The position numbers and the translations under genes were made by a program. A model generated the notes under the pieces. That model searched no databases and was not told the DNA's origin. It worked only from the letters and a program-made list of their open reading frames with translations. Of a stretch of 59,977 bases of DNA, positions 11,962-23,731 are shown in pieces. The DNA is from Folioceros fuciformis. Its lineage: Eukaryota; Anthocerotophyta; Anthocerotopsida; Anthocerotales. The stretch covers positions 388,444-448,420 of the forward strand of contig JBNGIO010006285.1 in assembly GCA_049999805.1 (NCBI GenBank), written 5' to 3'. Position 1 is the stretch's first letter; each line of letters begins with the position of its first letter.

Positions 11962-12411
11962 ATATTCTTCAAGGTAACCCAGGTCTCTCATTTTCTTCTT
12001 GAGCTGCTAGAGTAGATTTTCAATTTTCCTTATTTCCTCCAGTGTAGCTGCAAACCATGCACAAGTTGGTTAGACCTTGATACAGCAGTTCTGTGACATG
12101 GACAAAAGACATGCGGGGGCATGAGAGCATGAAGCTACACTCACATTTAATCGTCATGTCAGCCTCAGTCTTCATGTTGTCAACACTAGGTAAGGTAGCT
12201 ATCTCTGCACTTGCAGAGGGAGTGTCTTCCTCCATCTTGGTAACTTTTAGTAGTATGCTTGCTCTCCTCTTCTCAGCAGCGTCCAAGCTTTTCTTAGACA
12301 TGATGTACTGGTAGTAATAGTCATGCTCCCCATCTTCCCTTGGAAAGGCTTTTTTCATCAAATCCTTATACTCCTGCTTGGATATTCTCACCTGTCGTTC
12401 TGCCTCAGTCT
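11962..12411 (-). pseudogene. Antisense captured host-gene fragment with two exons
   Basis: Read on the minus strand, an acceptor (tttgtag) precedes an exon at 12411-12145. It encodes an Arg/Lys/Glu-rich helical segment (QVRISKQEYKDLMKKAFPRE..., DYYYQYIMSKKSLDAAEKRR...). A donor (GTGAGTG) is followed 91 nt later by an acceptor (gtttgcag) and a second exon from about 12052. That exon encodes TLEEIRKIENLL, a stop, then QLKKKMRDLGYLEEY, a coiled-coil-like stretch. Both junctions are phase 1, so the exons fit together. This is not retroviral sequence; I do not recognise the parent gene. Introns survive because in the element's sense transcript they are backwards. The outer limits of the captured piece are not visible. 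Confidence 0.6.
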
Positions 12412-12773
12412 CTACAAAAGAACACAATCAGGCAAGTACTCATAGGAAATCATGTGTAGCAGCCACTACCTGGGCGTGAAGGAGGTAGCAGGGAGCCAAC
12501 ACCTACCACAATGCAAACATTCTAGGCCCTTTGTGTCAGCATCCATGACCAGACAGTGATTGAGGAACCATAGCCAAATTTGTGAACAGAAATAAGCATT
12601 GAGGAGCCTCAGCTTATAGTGGGAAGTTGGAGTTGGAGCGTAAGCCTGTACAATGGCTTCGAGCGTAAAGAGGAATAGAGTGCGGTGAGCTCGTGGATGT
12701 CCTTTGGAATCATGTTTTCAGTTGCATTCATGTTTTCATAAATACCATCAGATACCCGTTTCTAATTATTTGC

Positions 12774-12784
12774 CTAAGAGGAAG
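12774..12784 (+). promoter_or_regulatory. Polypurine tract
   Basis: Purine run aagaggaag directly abuts the 3' LTR, the expected position for the plus-strand priming site. It is short and the only candidate. Confidence 0.65.
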
Positions 12785-12957
12785 TGTTGAAACCCCTTTA
12801 CTTAGTGTAGGCTACATAATCAGTTACTCTTCCTCTAACTGTCATGAACAAAGCATGTATTCTGAACAATGCACAATAACTGTAACTCTTTTGCTTTTCT
12901 GTGCGTGCTCTCGTTCTCTCTGTGTGTCGCTCATGCCCACCATCACAATCCACATTA
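12785..12957 (+). repeat. 3' LTR of the Copia element
   Basis: 173 bp, beginning TGTTGAAACCCC and ending ATCCACATTA, followed by the target duplication gagtg. The shared CATTA end plus the duplication fix the boundary. Confidence 0.93.
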
Positions 12958-12962
12958 GAGTG

Positions 12963-13638
12963 CAAGCACCTTCGCTTTCACATGTGCCTCCAAGCCCCAC
13001 TACTCCTTACCCTACAAAGCAATTGTCAAGCCTTGTAAAGCCCTTGTTGTTGCCAAAAAGTCTTGTATTCTTTTCCTCCAAGCATGATCGTCTCTCAAAA
13101 AATCTTCTAGAGGTCTTACTTTTCAAAACAATTCCACTCGCACCAAAATCACCCAACTACATAGCATCTCCTAAGCTCAACGAAATCATGTTAAACAATT
13201 TTTCAACTGTGTACATATCTCTTCTTCCAGGAGTCTATTCCCCTTGATGTTAGGTCCCAAGACATTGGATCAAGCTCTTCAATCCTGACCTTATCCTAGC
13301 TGCCATCAAAAACCTTAGATTTAGGAGAACCTCTAACCTTGCAAGTATCTAGGGGAACTCTTTACAAATGTAGGCCTTGTGGTTATTGCTCCTCCTTTAG
13401 CTGCTTTGTTTAATCAGGCATGGATTTCACGCAATATAACCGATCGCATAATATGAAATAGTGGAGAAGAAATGGAATACGTGTGTAGTGGCGTGGAACA
13501 AATCCTGGGAGGAGAGTTGGGTGGGACATCCAAGTCGTCTGGCGACGAAACATGGTGAGGATGATGAAGCTGGTTGGAAGAGGCGAGGTGTAGAGGGGAA
13601 GGTGTGGCGGGAGAAATCGTGTTGGGCAGGGAAGTGCG
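12963..13638. other. Retrotransposon to HCF136 interval
   Basis: Pyrimidine-rich sequence next to the element, then the HCF136 upstream region and 5' leader. No separate gene seen. Confidence 0.5.
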
Positions 13639-15649
13639 ATGGCAGGATTGGCATTGGCAGGGGGAGTGCAGGCCTTGGCCTCTTCCTCCCTCCCTTACCA
13701 CCCCTCGGGATTGCGACAACCGCCCTTGGGCGGGCTCAGGCTCAGGCTCCCGCTCCCGCTCCCGGGGGCCTCCTGCCACCCGCGAGCCTACCGCTGCGAG
13801 GCCTCCTGCTCCTCGGTCTCTGCTGCCGACGATGAAGCCAGCCTCTCTGCAACTGTGAGCAGGCGGCAGCTGGTGGCCGGGGGCTCCTCCGCGCTCGCAT
13901 TGTCTCTGGCAGCTGCTCCTCTGCTGGAGGCCAGGGCTGACGACGCCGCGCCCTCTGAGTGGGAGCAGGTCCCGCTTCCCATTGACCGCGGGGTCGTGCT
14001 CCTGGACCTTGCTTTCGTCCCGGATGAGCCCGACCATGGTACCATCCCATGCTGCTTGCTTGTCTGCTCGGCCGTAGTGCTTTGCTTGGGCTGGGGATAA
14101 TGTGGTTCATGTGCTGCTGGCTCCGCTTGCGTTGCGTTGCGCAGGGTTTCTGCTGGGGACCAGGCAGACTCTGCTGGAGACCAAGGACGGCGGGAAGAGC
14201 TGGGTCCCCCGCTCCATCCCTTCGGCCGAGGACGAGGACTTCAACTACCGGTTCAACTCCATCAGCTTCGCTGGCAGGGAGGGCTGGATCATCGGCAAGC
14301 CTGCAATTCTTCTCCACACCTTCAACGGCGGGGAGAGTTGGGAGCGTATTCCATTGAGTGCCAAGCTGCCTGGCAACCCTGTGAGATGACTTGAACGACT
14401 CTTGTATCCGGTTCGGCTCCTCGGTTTGGTGCTGGTGGTAGGGAAGGCTCACTCTGGTGTGGGCAGGTTGTCATCCAAGCTACCACCGAGAAGAGCGCGG
14501 AGATGGTGACTGACGAGGGTGCAATCTACGTCACCTCCAACATCGGGTACAACTGGAAGGCTGCTGTGCAGGAGACGGTGTCTGCCACCCTGAACAGGTT
14601 GGATGGCAGAAGAGGATGAAGGCTTGGTTGTGCACGTGCTGTCGGATTATCATGTCAGCTTCTTGCTTCCTCCAGGACTGTGTCGAGTGGAATCAGTGGT
14701 GCGAGTTACTACACGGGCACGTTCAACACAGTGAACAGGTCGCCAGAGGGAGAGTATGTTGCGGTCTCCAGTCGAGGCAACTTCTACTTGACGTGGGAGC
14801 CTGGTCAGGTTGGTTAACCTACCTACCTACCTTCCCTCCTCCTCCTCCTGTATCAGCGTCCTGTGCAGCACGCACGCACGCAAGCAAGCAAGTAAGCAAG
14901 GACGCATAGCCGCTCATGATTGGCACGCATGTGGATGGGCTTGCTGCAGCCCTTCTGGCAACCGCACAACCGTGCTAGTGCTCGAAGGATTCAGAACATG
15001 GGGTGGCGGGCAGACGGTGGACTCTGGCTTGTTGTCCGTGGTGGGGGCCTCTTTCTGAGCAAAGGGGATGGGGTATGTCTGAGTTGTGAGCCGTCTTCTT
15101 CTGCCCTCCAATGCGGATGAGTGCTGCCTGCATTCCCCTTCTCATGCAACCGAACCGGCTCACACCTATGGGTGGCCTCCCCATTGCAGCCGAGTGAGGA
15201 CTTTGAGGAGGCCAAGATTTCAAGTAGAGGCTTTGGCATTCTCGACGTGGGTTACAGAAATAAGGTGAGCTTTCTGCGAACGAGGCATGCGTTTCCGATG
15301 GCTCAATGGGATGTGCTGATGGAGTTACGCGCAGGGTGAAGCATGGGCTGCCGGCGGCAGCGGGACTTTGTTGAGAACCACGGATGGTGGCAAGACATGG
15401 ACTCGGGACAGAACAGCTGATGACATCGCTGCCAACCTCTATTCCGTCAAGTGAGTTGAGTTAGGTCTTGTTGTGCTGCAATGTATTTGTTAGCTGCCTC
15501 CTCTGCCAGGCTCCACCCGGGATGGAGCGTCGTGCCGTGGAGTGCCAAGTGATGTGGCCGTACCTCACTGCTTGCTTGCATGCAGATTTCTTCAAGACAA
15601 GGGGTTTGTTTTCGGCAACGACGGTGTCTTGCTTAGATACCTGGGCTAG
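13639..15649 (+). CDS. HCF136: Photosystem II stability/assembly factor HCF136
   Basis: Thylakoid-lumen beta-propeller (Ycf48 family) that binds early D1/D2 assembly intermediates and is needed for photosystem II biogenesis. Eight exons: 13639-14038, 14145-14380, 14467-14597, 14676-14808, 14950-15072, 15190-15264, 15335-15450 and 15586-15649, giving 425 aa. A long transit peptide is followed by a twin-arginine lumen signal: SRRQLV, an Ala/Leu-rich core, then ARADD. The mature part has the propeller repeats [18 protein letters not shown] and RTTDGGKTW and the family segments [20 protein letters not shown]-like ([12 protein letters not shown]) and the C-terminal [15 protein letters not shown]. 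The first exon is very GC-rich, like many transit-peptide exons. All junctions are GT-AG with matching phase. Confidence 0.93.
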
Positions 15650-16032
15650 CTTGCCCTCGCCCCTTGCTATGCTGATCAAAATTCTTCCGATACATCGGTT
15701 ACTTGTGAAAACGATGCCAGGCTGGTGTTCGAATCAAAGGGTGTCGACCTGACCCATTGAAAACGCACACCTATGGAAAGCTCGATTGTGCATTGCACAA
15801 ATATCCTCGCCTTATTGATGTAATTCGGTGCCTGGTCGTCACAGACAACGAACGTGGTCTCGTTCTGCAAGTGACTTCACTCTATCCATTATCTTGTCAT
15901 CCCACGGGACGTGCGACGTCCCCGGTCATAGACAAGATCTGCCGAATAACGACCAGATGAACTGGTCTATTTGGATTAACAAATTACAAAAAAGAGTTAT
16001 ATATTTGCATAAGAATTATGCATGTGCATGAA
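15650..16032. other. HCF136 3' flank
   Basis: 3' untranslated and intergenic sequence leading to the tRNA gene. No other feature seen. Confidence 0.5.
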
Positions 16033-16113
16033 GTCAGGATGGCCGAGTTGGTCTAAGGCGCCAGTTTCAGGTACTGGTCCGAAAGGGCATGGGTTCGAAT
16101 CCTGTTCCTGACA
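16033..16113 (+). tRNA. tRNA-Leu (anticodon CAG)
   Basis: 81 bp folding as a class II tRNA. Acceptor strands GTCAGGA and TCCTGAC are perfectly complementary with discriminator A. The D arm and A box are TGGCCGAGTTGG. The anticodon stem CCAGT/ACTGG carries the loop TTCAGGT (anticodon CAG, reading CTG). A short variable arm and the B box GGTTCGAATCC follow. There is no intron. The T stem contains G-T pairs, so it is slightly weaker than usual. The nuclear-type A and B boxes argue against a recent organellar insertion. Confidence 0.93.
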
Positions 16114-17102
16114 TATCGATATTTGAACTATTATTGTTCGCGATTTTGAGGTGAATTTCACTTGCCATGTGTGGAAGCCCTCCCAAGGATGAATGTTTCA
16201 TGTACAAAATTAATGCTTGTCTCATGAGAGAGTGGCAGTTTAATAATTGGCGCCCTAAGAGAATGGCTCTTCAATAATTTGTGCTGGGGTGGTATTTTGC
16301 CTAAGCCATTTGTCTAATAAACATAAGTTTATAAGAAATAGACACTAGTTATGAATACCATCGGATTAAGCATCCTATGCTTAGATTGGTACTAAAGGAA
16401 GGATGCCTTTTGGAGCAACTCGCTACGTATACCATGATAGAAACATATCCTTAATGGACTCTAATAAAATTCTTTTACAGAGTTTGAGTTTAAGCCGGAG
16501 GGTAATAGGTATGGACAGAATTTGCCATGGCAAATGAAATAGAGTGAGTCTCCGGATGCCGTGACTGGACTCAAATGTATTATGAACGTATTATGGATAC
16601 ATATGTGTATGCATGGGCCGCATGTGAATGCATGTTTTTAAGCACGGGCTGCATGAGAAAGCGTGCGTATGCCCGGTGTCAGTGTGAATGATGGACCTAC
16701 TACTTTCTATTATTGACCATGATGGACATCCACATGGATATCAACATCCAGATCGAAGATGTGTGCTCGAAGGTGTAGATGGCACACATGCTTACAAGTG
16801 AATCGGACGTCACTGACGGGACATAAAGATAGCAAGGTCTTCGCTGGAGGCTGACGCCGGACAGAGGTACAGAAATAGTGGTAACCCAAACGGACAAGTA
16901 TTCACACTGCAATATTTCGCTAACAGCTCAATGGAGAAAGCTGGGAAGACTGTCGACGAAGAGTGGTGGGACACGTAGCTAACCTGTACCCTTTTCCGAC
17001 GAGGGAACTAGAGTAGTTGTGTGGATGGGCATGTCATCATGTGAACCTTCTCAGGGTAAACATGACAGTTTGGTCCGAACTCGTCCAGCGGAGGGCTATC
17101 TT
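16114..17102. other. Intergenic interval
   Basis: Mixed to AT-rich sequence between the tRNA and the end of the EF-Ts gene. I see no gene, and only short purine or tgcatg-rich patches. Confidence 0.5.
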
Positions 17103-19064
17103 TTACTGGCTTGCGGCTCTCAGCTGCTGGGCAGCAACTTCGGCTGCGAAATCCTTTTCTTGCCTGCAAGGGAAGGGAACCAAGGTTACTTTCGCACAGA
17201 CGTTTCCAGGGAAAAAAATCCTACGAACCTTAGGAACCGTCGTCGCAACGACCCGTACCTTGCAATACCTTCGCCCACAGACATCCTCAAGAAACGACCG
17301 ATGGAGACTGGATTCCCGACCCTGTTGGACAAATCGTCCAGTACAGCCTGCTTTCAAAAGCGCTTCAGTATAGATGCAAGCAGACCGACACAGCAAGTAA
17401 GAGCGCCACCCACATTTCGTCCACCTGGATAGTTTGGGTATCATTGACAACAAATCTCTGCTCCAAAAGTGCAAATTCCTCGTAGTACTTTTTCAGACGA
17501 CCTTCCACCATTTTGTCAATGACAAACTGTGGCTTTCCACTTGTAGCTGCCTGTAACCAAATTACGAAACCAGACCGTCACAAACAGGAAAAAAAAAACC
17601 CGTGGAGGTTTCATCTCTGCCCATGGTGACATACTTGCGACTCCAGAATAGTCCGCTCCTGCTGTAGTGCTGCAGAATCCACATGCTGTCTCGACAAAAA
17701 GAGCGGCTTCGATGCAACAACATGCATTGCAATAAGGTTTCCAACAGCCTCGAAATCCTTGAGGTACTCTTTGCCACAACTGCCCTCAACTTCAAGGGTG
17801 ACAAGTCCAGCGATCCTTCCCAAATCTACTATCAGACCACAGAGAGTTGATAAACTGAGCAGACATGGGTAGACTTTCAAGAAGGTTTCAGAAGAAGAGC
17901 CCAGCCGGCACCAACCATTTGATACCTTCAAGAGGACTGTCATGCAGATAGATGCCTGCAAAATGAGGGCTGGAGACTCGAACTCCGCGACGGACCTTAA
18001 CGTTCTCTCCTAGAATGCTGGCAGCCTCGGCCACTGCATCCCTGACAGTGCTTGTTCCACTCAACTTTGGATGATCCAAAACAACTTGTGCAGCCTACAC
18101 CAAGCATAGCCACTGTCCCCTAAAAGTCGTGAAGAAGTGCCAAGCACATCGAAGTACGTCATGTGAGCAGGGCAAGTCACATCCGAAAATACCTCCAAAG
18201 AATTCAAATCTATAACTTCCGCTTGCATCGAATCAGATGCAGAGGAGGCTTCCGCAGAAAGGGCGGCTTTAGCAACCCTAGAGGCCTGCAGGTCGGCAAA
18301 AATCACGACATCTGATAAGAATACAAGAGACGCTACCATGATGTGATCTAACGGAGTCAAACCTAAATCAGCAATAAGTACATAGCGGATGTTTATGTTT
18401 GCTCTAGTGGGAGGGTTTCACCATGCTGATGTCATGAACTCCAAAACCAAAGCCATTAGCTATTCAGCTACATAATATCGCACTTCAGATGAACTCGGAT
18501 GCCATAGGGAGTGAGACACCAAGCCTTCGATACGTGCTTGCAAGAAGGCCTAGCAAAACTAAGAAACACACCAGGTGCTGAAAGATGTCATTTCTGGCCA
18601 CAAAATCGGTCTCGCTGTTAACTTCCACAATGGCAGTAGCTCCCGCTCCTCTCCCTACGCTTAGGAGGCCTTCGGCCGCTACCCTGGACGCTTTCTTACT
18701 GGCGGCAGCCAAGCCCTTCTTCCTCAGCTCCGTGAACGCAGCTTCTGCGAACTTCGAAGTCCACAAACTTGTGACCAAACCCTAACCCCAGCGAACGCGT
18801 CCCACACACACTCCCCCAACCACAACATGACGCACCGGAGTCCCACTGACATTGCAAGAGCGCGGCCTTCACATCCTTCATCGGCGCCCCCGTTCGCTCC
18901 CGCAGCTGCATGATGAGAGATCGCTGGCCCTCTGCTCCCGCCTGCGCACTGAAAAATCGGCCAAGTTGCAGATCTGGATCCACCAATTCCCGCGTCCGCA
19001 GATGCGCCGCAGCTGCGGCCGAGAGACATTGCCACCGTCTGCATGCATATCTGGCCAGGGCCAT
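17103..19064 (-). CDS. Mitochondrial elongation factor Ts
   Basis: Guanine-nucleotide exchange factor for mitochondrial EF-Tu. Eight exons on the minus strand: 19064-18836, 18744-18572, 18285-18193, 18094-17926, 17825-17635, 17550-17425, 17347-17259 and 17163-17103, giving 376 aa. An Arg/Ala-rich presequence ([12 protein letters not shown]...) is typical of mitochondria. The UBA-like N-terminal domain has [18 protein letters not shown]; then [17 protein letters not shown], the EF-Ts signature [34 protein letters not shown] and the C-terminal [14 protein letters not shown] single EF-Ts unit with no S1 domains excludes the plastid polyprotein form. The exon 5 acceptor has two nearby choices; I used the one giving an in-frame DLGRIAGLV. 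Divergent from the ABCB26-like gene 383 bp away. Confidence 0.92.
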
Positions 19065-19447
19065 GGTCGGAAGCGCGCTGAGCTCGCAGCTCTCCCGTGC
19101 TTGCCCTGGACCCTTAAACCCTTAAACCCCAGCCAACACAGCTGGTGTCCAACGGCCGTTACAATAAATGTCGTGGACGTCAAATGGAAGCATAGACGTA
19201 AGGTAACCGTGGTTAGCTATGATAAAGCCACGGTTAGTCTCAGCCCGTCAGAGGCTGTGTACTGCCTTCCACACGTTTGGTGGTCTCTCGGTGGTTTGCA
19301 GTTCCGAATGGCATTGATCCTGTGCGGGAATTCCGCAGGAGCCGCAGGATCGGACTTTTGGCTGCAACTGTGTGCATCTGTGTTGGAGACTATTTGGTGG
19401 GTTTTGTCTGTTGAGCATTCTGCTGGTGGCGCCAATCAGCTGGAATC
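19065..19447. promoter_or_regulatory. Divergent promoter region, EF-Ts / ABCB26-like
   Basis: 383 bp between two divergent start codons, so both 5' leaders and core promoters must fit here. It contains cccttaaacccttaaacccc near 19110-19130, which resembles a degenerate telo-box but lacks the exact AAACCCTAA. Confidence 0.55.
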
Positions 19448-22400
19448 ATGGCAACCTCTGTGGCCTACGCGCCGTCTTGTGCTGCTCCGTGCCTGGGATG
19501 TGGGTCACCTAAACGCACACGACACCAGGTGTCATCTCCTTTCTTCAATTTCTCCAATTGCAGCTTCGCGGCACGCACCTTTGTGCAATTCCGGGCACGT
19601 GGTTCATGGGAGAACGCAAATTCACGGCCTTCGGCTGGAAACGAGAAGTCACATTCCTGGAAAAGACGGCCCTGCCCGCCAGAGATCATATCGGCCCACC
19701 CTGTGAGTTGCTGCTGGCAAATGAGTCATCTAAATCCTACGGGTGTTTGGAGGCGGAGGTTCTCCCGTCTCACAGATGATGTCTCTAGTCGGAGAACGAG
19801 ACCCAGTATGTGGTATGAGAGAGGGCGAGCAGGGTCGGGAAGCAGGAAGAGTGGCGATTATTTGGTGAGGATGGCTTATATATCTCCTCCTGCGCATCCC
19901 AACTTTCTTTCCCAGTCAGATGATGAGACTGACGCTGATGAGAAAACTGGGGGCCCAGCAGGGGCAGTCTCACAGGTTGAACCGGTTATAACGTGGGCCC
20001 TCGTTAGCCGCCTTCTGATGAAAGAGAAGCTGCGTATTGCTGGCTCTGTCGTTGGACTGGTCTGTGCTACTGCCTGCACTCTCACCATGCCACTCTTTTC
20101 TGGTATTCATCCACATGCTTTCTCATGTTCTTGGATTAGCTTCGTGTGTGCACGGAGATGCCAACTTCGTGATCCACCAGCCTGTTCTGTTTGGGACTCC
20201 AAGTCATTTGATCAACATCCATCCACAGTGTAACCTACAAACTGATGCTAATTATCTTCGATATGCATCTCTGTTATTCAGGTCGGTTTTTTGAGACACT
20301 CATTGGTGCTCGACCTGAGCCACTATCGCAGCTGCTCACCAAGTTGGGTGCTATCTACGTCGCCGAGCCTGCATTCACTGTCTTGTTCGTTACCAGCATG
20401 GTGACCGTGTGGGAAAGAGTGATGGCGAATCTACGTTCTGAGATCTTCAGGCGACTTTTAATTCAGAAGGTTTTTATCCTTCGAGATTTCTTCCTTTTTG
20501 GTGTGCAATGAAGTGACGAGCTTTCCTCCAACTGACGACTCATGACTTTTGTCTGTTCAGGTTGAGTTTTTTGATCGCCACAAGGTGTGTTGGACATGAG
20601 TTGGGCTTCGGTTCCTTGTATTTCTTCGTTCTCTCCCTCTGGCGTGAACATTTCGGTTCAACTATGGCTGCAGGTTGGTGAGCTCACTGGTTTGCTTTCA
20701 TCAGAACTTGGAGCACTAAAGGATATTGTCAATGAAAACGTTTCCAGAGACCGTGGCTTTCGAGCCATATGTGAGGTAAGCACGTGAACAGCCACCTGGA
20801 AAGAATCAGATGTGGAGAACGTGGGCTGATCTTGTGTGTGGTATATTTTGTCGCTGCAGATGCTTGGGACCCTGACAATCCTTTTCTATCTATCAGCTCA
20901 GTTAGCTCCTGTTCTGGGGTTGCTGATGTTGACCATTTCAGCCACTGTGGGTAAGCGTTTGTAGAATGTCTTGAATAGATTTTCTATGCCATTGTTGTTG
21001 ATTTAGCTTGGCCAATGACTTCTATTGCATCTCCAAAAATGCAGAAACTGATATGGTCGGAGCTTGATTTCTTGGACAGCAATCTACAAGCGGACTACCA
21101 TGCCGGTTTTCAAAGCACACGGCATAGCACTTGCTCGAATCAGTGATTGTGCCAGTGAGACTTTCTCAGCCATTCGGACGGTATGCTGTAGCAATGCAGC
21201 AAGGGGTGTCCTGCTGCGCTCCCCGTTTGAAAGTAGCTCAGTTTCTTAGGATGGTTTTACTGTTGCTGAGATAAAACGCTTCTTCACAGGTACGGTCTTT
21301 TGGGGGAGAGAAACGGCAGATGTCAGCATTTTATGAACAGGTGACATTCCTCTTGATCTGCAAGCGGGTTCACATATGTGCTGCTGGCTGTGCATCTGGG
21401 CCTCCATGATTAGCACTCTTTTTCTGACATGTTAATGAACAGGTTCTAGCATACCAAAGAAGTGGGAATAAGCTTGGAGTGCTCAAATCTGCGAATGAGT
21501 CATGGACTCGCATTGCTGTATATGTTTCACTGATGGCCCTCTACGTCCTAGGAGGACAGAAAGTTAGAGCGGTATGCATTGAGTTGTAGCAATATTCCAT
21601 GGTGTTCATTCACCTGCCGTGCTTAACGCGCTTCTTAGAATCTCTAGATGACCTGCTGTTTTCCCTGGCATGATATTTGGTGCACTGGAGTGCAGGGCGA
21701 ACTTGCAGTGGGGAAGATGGTTTCGTTTATCGGATACACATTCACCCTAACTTTTGCAGTAAGATCTCTTTGCAGCTGCACTGAGTCAGAGAACCTCTGC
21801 CAGAGGACTGTTGCTTTGCTGTGATATTTGATGATCTCATACTTCGAATGCGATTGGCTCAGGTTCAGGGAGTGGTGAACACACTTGCAGATGTGCGTGG
21901 AATGCTGGCTGCCGTCGAGCGCATCAATTCTATTGTAGCAGGAACAGAAGTGGACGAGTCTCTGGCACGAGGGTTAGACAGGGAAGTCGAGGATGAGTCA
22001 GCTGCCAATTCTGCCAGCAAAGGGGGTGAGACCTATCGCCGAGGAAGAGCATCCCATTTGGGAAAAACGTCGCAGGTGTTTAAGCCAACCCGGAGCGTAT
22101 GTGAGCTTGCGTGGAGTGGAGACGTTGTGCTTCAAGGTACGGTGGAGTTCGGATATTGTAGATCTATGTGCCTGGATGTCAGCTGTCGCACTTTCCCAAT
22201 CCAAAGCTACCGCTGCCGAAGGGCACAAGTGTCCTCGGTGTAGCTCGGCAACCACAGCTGGTGAGCCTCGTGGAGGCGGTAGCTAATGTCTTCCTCTTCC
22301 ATGTGGGGCAGATGTGCACTTTGCATATCCTTTACGTGCAGATGTAGAAGTGCTGAGAGGCATAACGTTAAGGCTAAAGCGAGGGACAGTCACTGCAGTC

Positions 22401-23639
22401 GTGGGGTCCAGTGGTGCAGGGAAAAGTACAATAGTGCAGCTTCTTGCTCGCTTCTACGAGGTGTGCTCCTTGGGGCTAACTCATTTGCAGCCAGTCTTGG
22501 AACCTATTGCTGTAGTCTCATCACTAACAGTAGAGGTGTTCCATATACGTTGTTGTCAGCCAACCAAGGGGCGGATCACGCTTGCTGGAGAGGATGTCCG
22601 GCTGTTTGACAAGTCAGAGTGGGCTCGGGCCATATCGATTGTGAATCAGGCAAGGAATGATTGTTGGATGGAAGTTCCCAAACCCTGCTGCCTCCCATTT
22701 CCAGCGAGGCCATGTATGACGATGAGAGGCTGAGCATCCTACCACTTTTGTCCATCTGCAGGAACCAGTACTGTTTGCTATGTCTGTTGCGGAGAATATC
22801 GCCTACGGGTTGCCGGATGACGATGTACCGCAAGATGAGATTGTGAAAGCTGCCAAGGCTGCAAATGCGCATGATTTTGTCACAGCTCTTCCTCAGGTCC
22901 GGTATTTCTCCCCGCTCACGTGAAGGCTCCCCTTCGTTCGTCGCTACTAATACATGCTCTACTGGCTTCAGGGGTACAATACTCTTGTAGGAGAGCGTGG
23001 AAGTTTGCTGAGTGGAGGACAACGCCAGGTACTTCCCTATACTTATCCTACTCTTCAGGAGCTAGCTCTCCAAGAAACGGCCATCGTCTACATCTGACCG
23101 TGCCTTGTCTTTCGAAACAGAGAATAGCCATTGCGAGGGCTTTGTTAAAGAATGCTCCGATTTTGATTCTGGATGAGGTAAGGAGTACATTTGCTCTGCC
23201 ACACTGCTCGTCCTCACTATCGCGAGTGTTCTACAACTGAGCCAACCCTCAGCTAACATCTGCCCTAACTTGTCACACAGGCAACAAGTGCCCTAGATAC
23301 CGTAAGCGAGCGGCTTGTGCAGGACGCTCTTGATCGGCTCATGAAGGTTTACTTTCTCACGCCACCGGATCTCATCTATCAGCCGCTCACGTTGCTCCAT
23401 TACACCCCGCCCATGCGCTTCCTGCAACAGTCATTACTAAAGTTTGCACTGACTCTTCTTTTCAGGGAAGAACTACCCTCGTCATTGCTCACAGGCTGAG
23501 TACAATACAGGTAGCGGACCAGATCGCCGTTTGTGCGGATGGGAAGGTGGTGGAGATCGGAAGCCACTCTGAGCTTCTGGGACGAGGTGGATTGTACTCC
23601 TCTCTTGTAAGCGGGCAGCAATTGTCGTCGAGTGAGTGA
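19448..23639 (+). CDS. ABCB26: Plastid ABC half transporter, ABCB26/TAP1-like
   Basis: TAP-like ABCB half transporter, one membrane domain plus one ATPase, expected in the plastid envelope; its substrate is unknown. Seventeen exons: 19448-20102, 20282-20469, 20561-20584, 20674-20775, 20860-20950, 21080-21180, 21290-21340, 21443-21571, 21696-21758, 21863-22136, 22312-22460, 22560-22649, 22762-22896, 22972-23028, 23121-23177, 23281-23346 and 23466-23639, giving 801 aa. A Ser/Arg-rich transit peptide is followed by the membrane domain ([28 protein letters not shown]). The ATPase has Walker [11 protein letters not shown]-loop IVNQEPVLF, signature LLSGGQRQ, Walker B ILILDE and H-loop IAHRLST. Exon 3 is 24 nt. 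The intron after exon 12 starts GC, not GT. The membrane and ATPase sequences follow Arabidopsis ABCB26 closely. Confidence 0.93.
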
Positions 23640-23731
23640 AAGCAAAATGCCCGAACGTAGGCCGGGATTAACCCCCCTTCACTTGTTGAGGGATTTACCT
23701 TAATGCCCCGTGAAGTACATACATGCAGTAG

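Larger units (their letters stand above)
8167..12957 (+). mobile_element. Ty1/Copia LTR retrotransposon, defective
   Basis: A 4.79-kb element flanked by a perfect 5-bp target duplication, gagtg, at 8162-8166 and 12958-12962. Both LTRs (174 and 173 bp) begin TGTTG and end CATTA, so the termini are TG...TA rather than the usual TG...CA. A primer-binding site starts directly after the 5' LTR and a purine tract precedes the 3' LTR. The order gag, zinc knuckle, reverse transcriptase, RNase H is Copia-like. The protease and integrase expected between zinc knuckle and reverse transcriptase are missing: only about 260 bp separate those domains. Reading frames carry stops and shifts. The 3' part holds an antisense host-gene fragment. 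The LTRs differ at six substitutions and one indel, so insertion is not very recent. Confidence 0.93.

Noticed and set aside
12145-12411. Antisense exon as an independent host gene
   Set aside because: It lies wholly between the RNase H domain and the 3' LTR of one element, and a stop interrupts the next exon; treated as a captured fragment.
13742-14452. 236-codon minus-strand frame
   Set aside because: It is antisense to HCF136 exons 1 and 2 in very GC-rich DNA; HCF136 is well supported.
18852-19706. 284-codon plus-strand frame
   Set aside because: It is antisense to EF-Ts exon 1 and runs across the divergent promoter into the first ABCB26-like exon in another frame; no family similarity.
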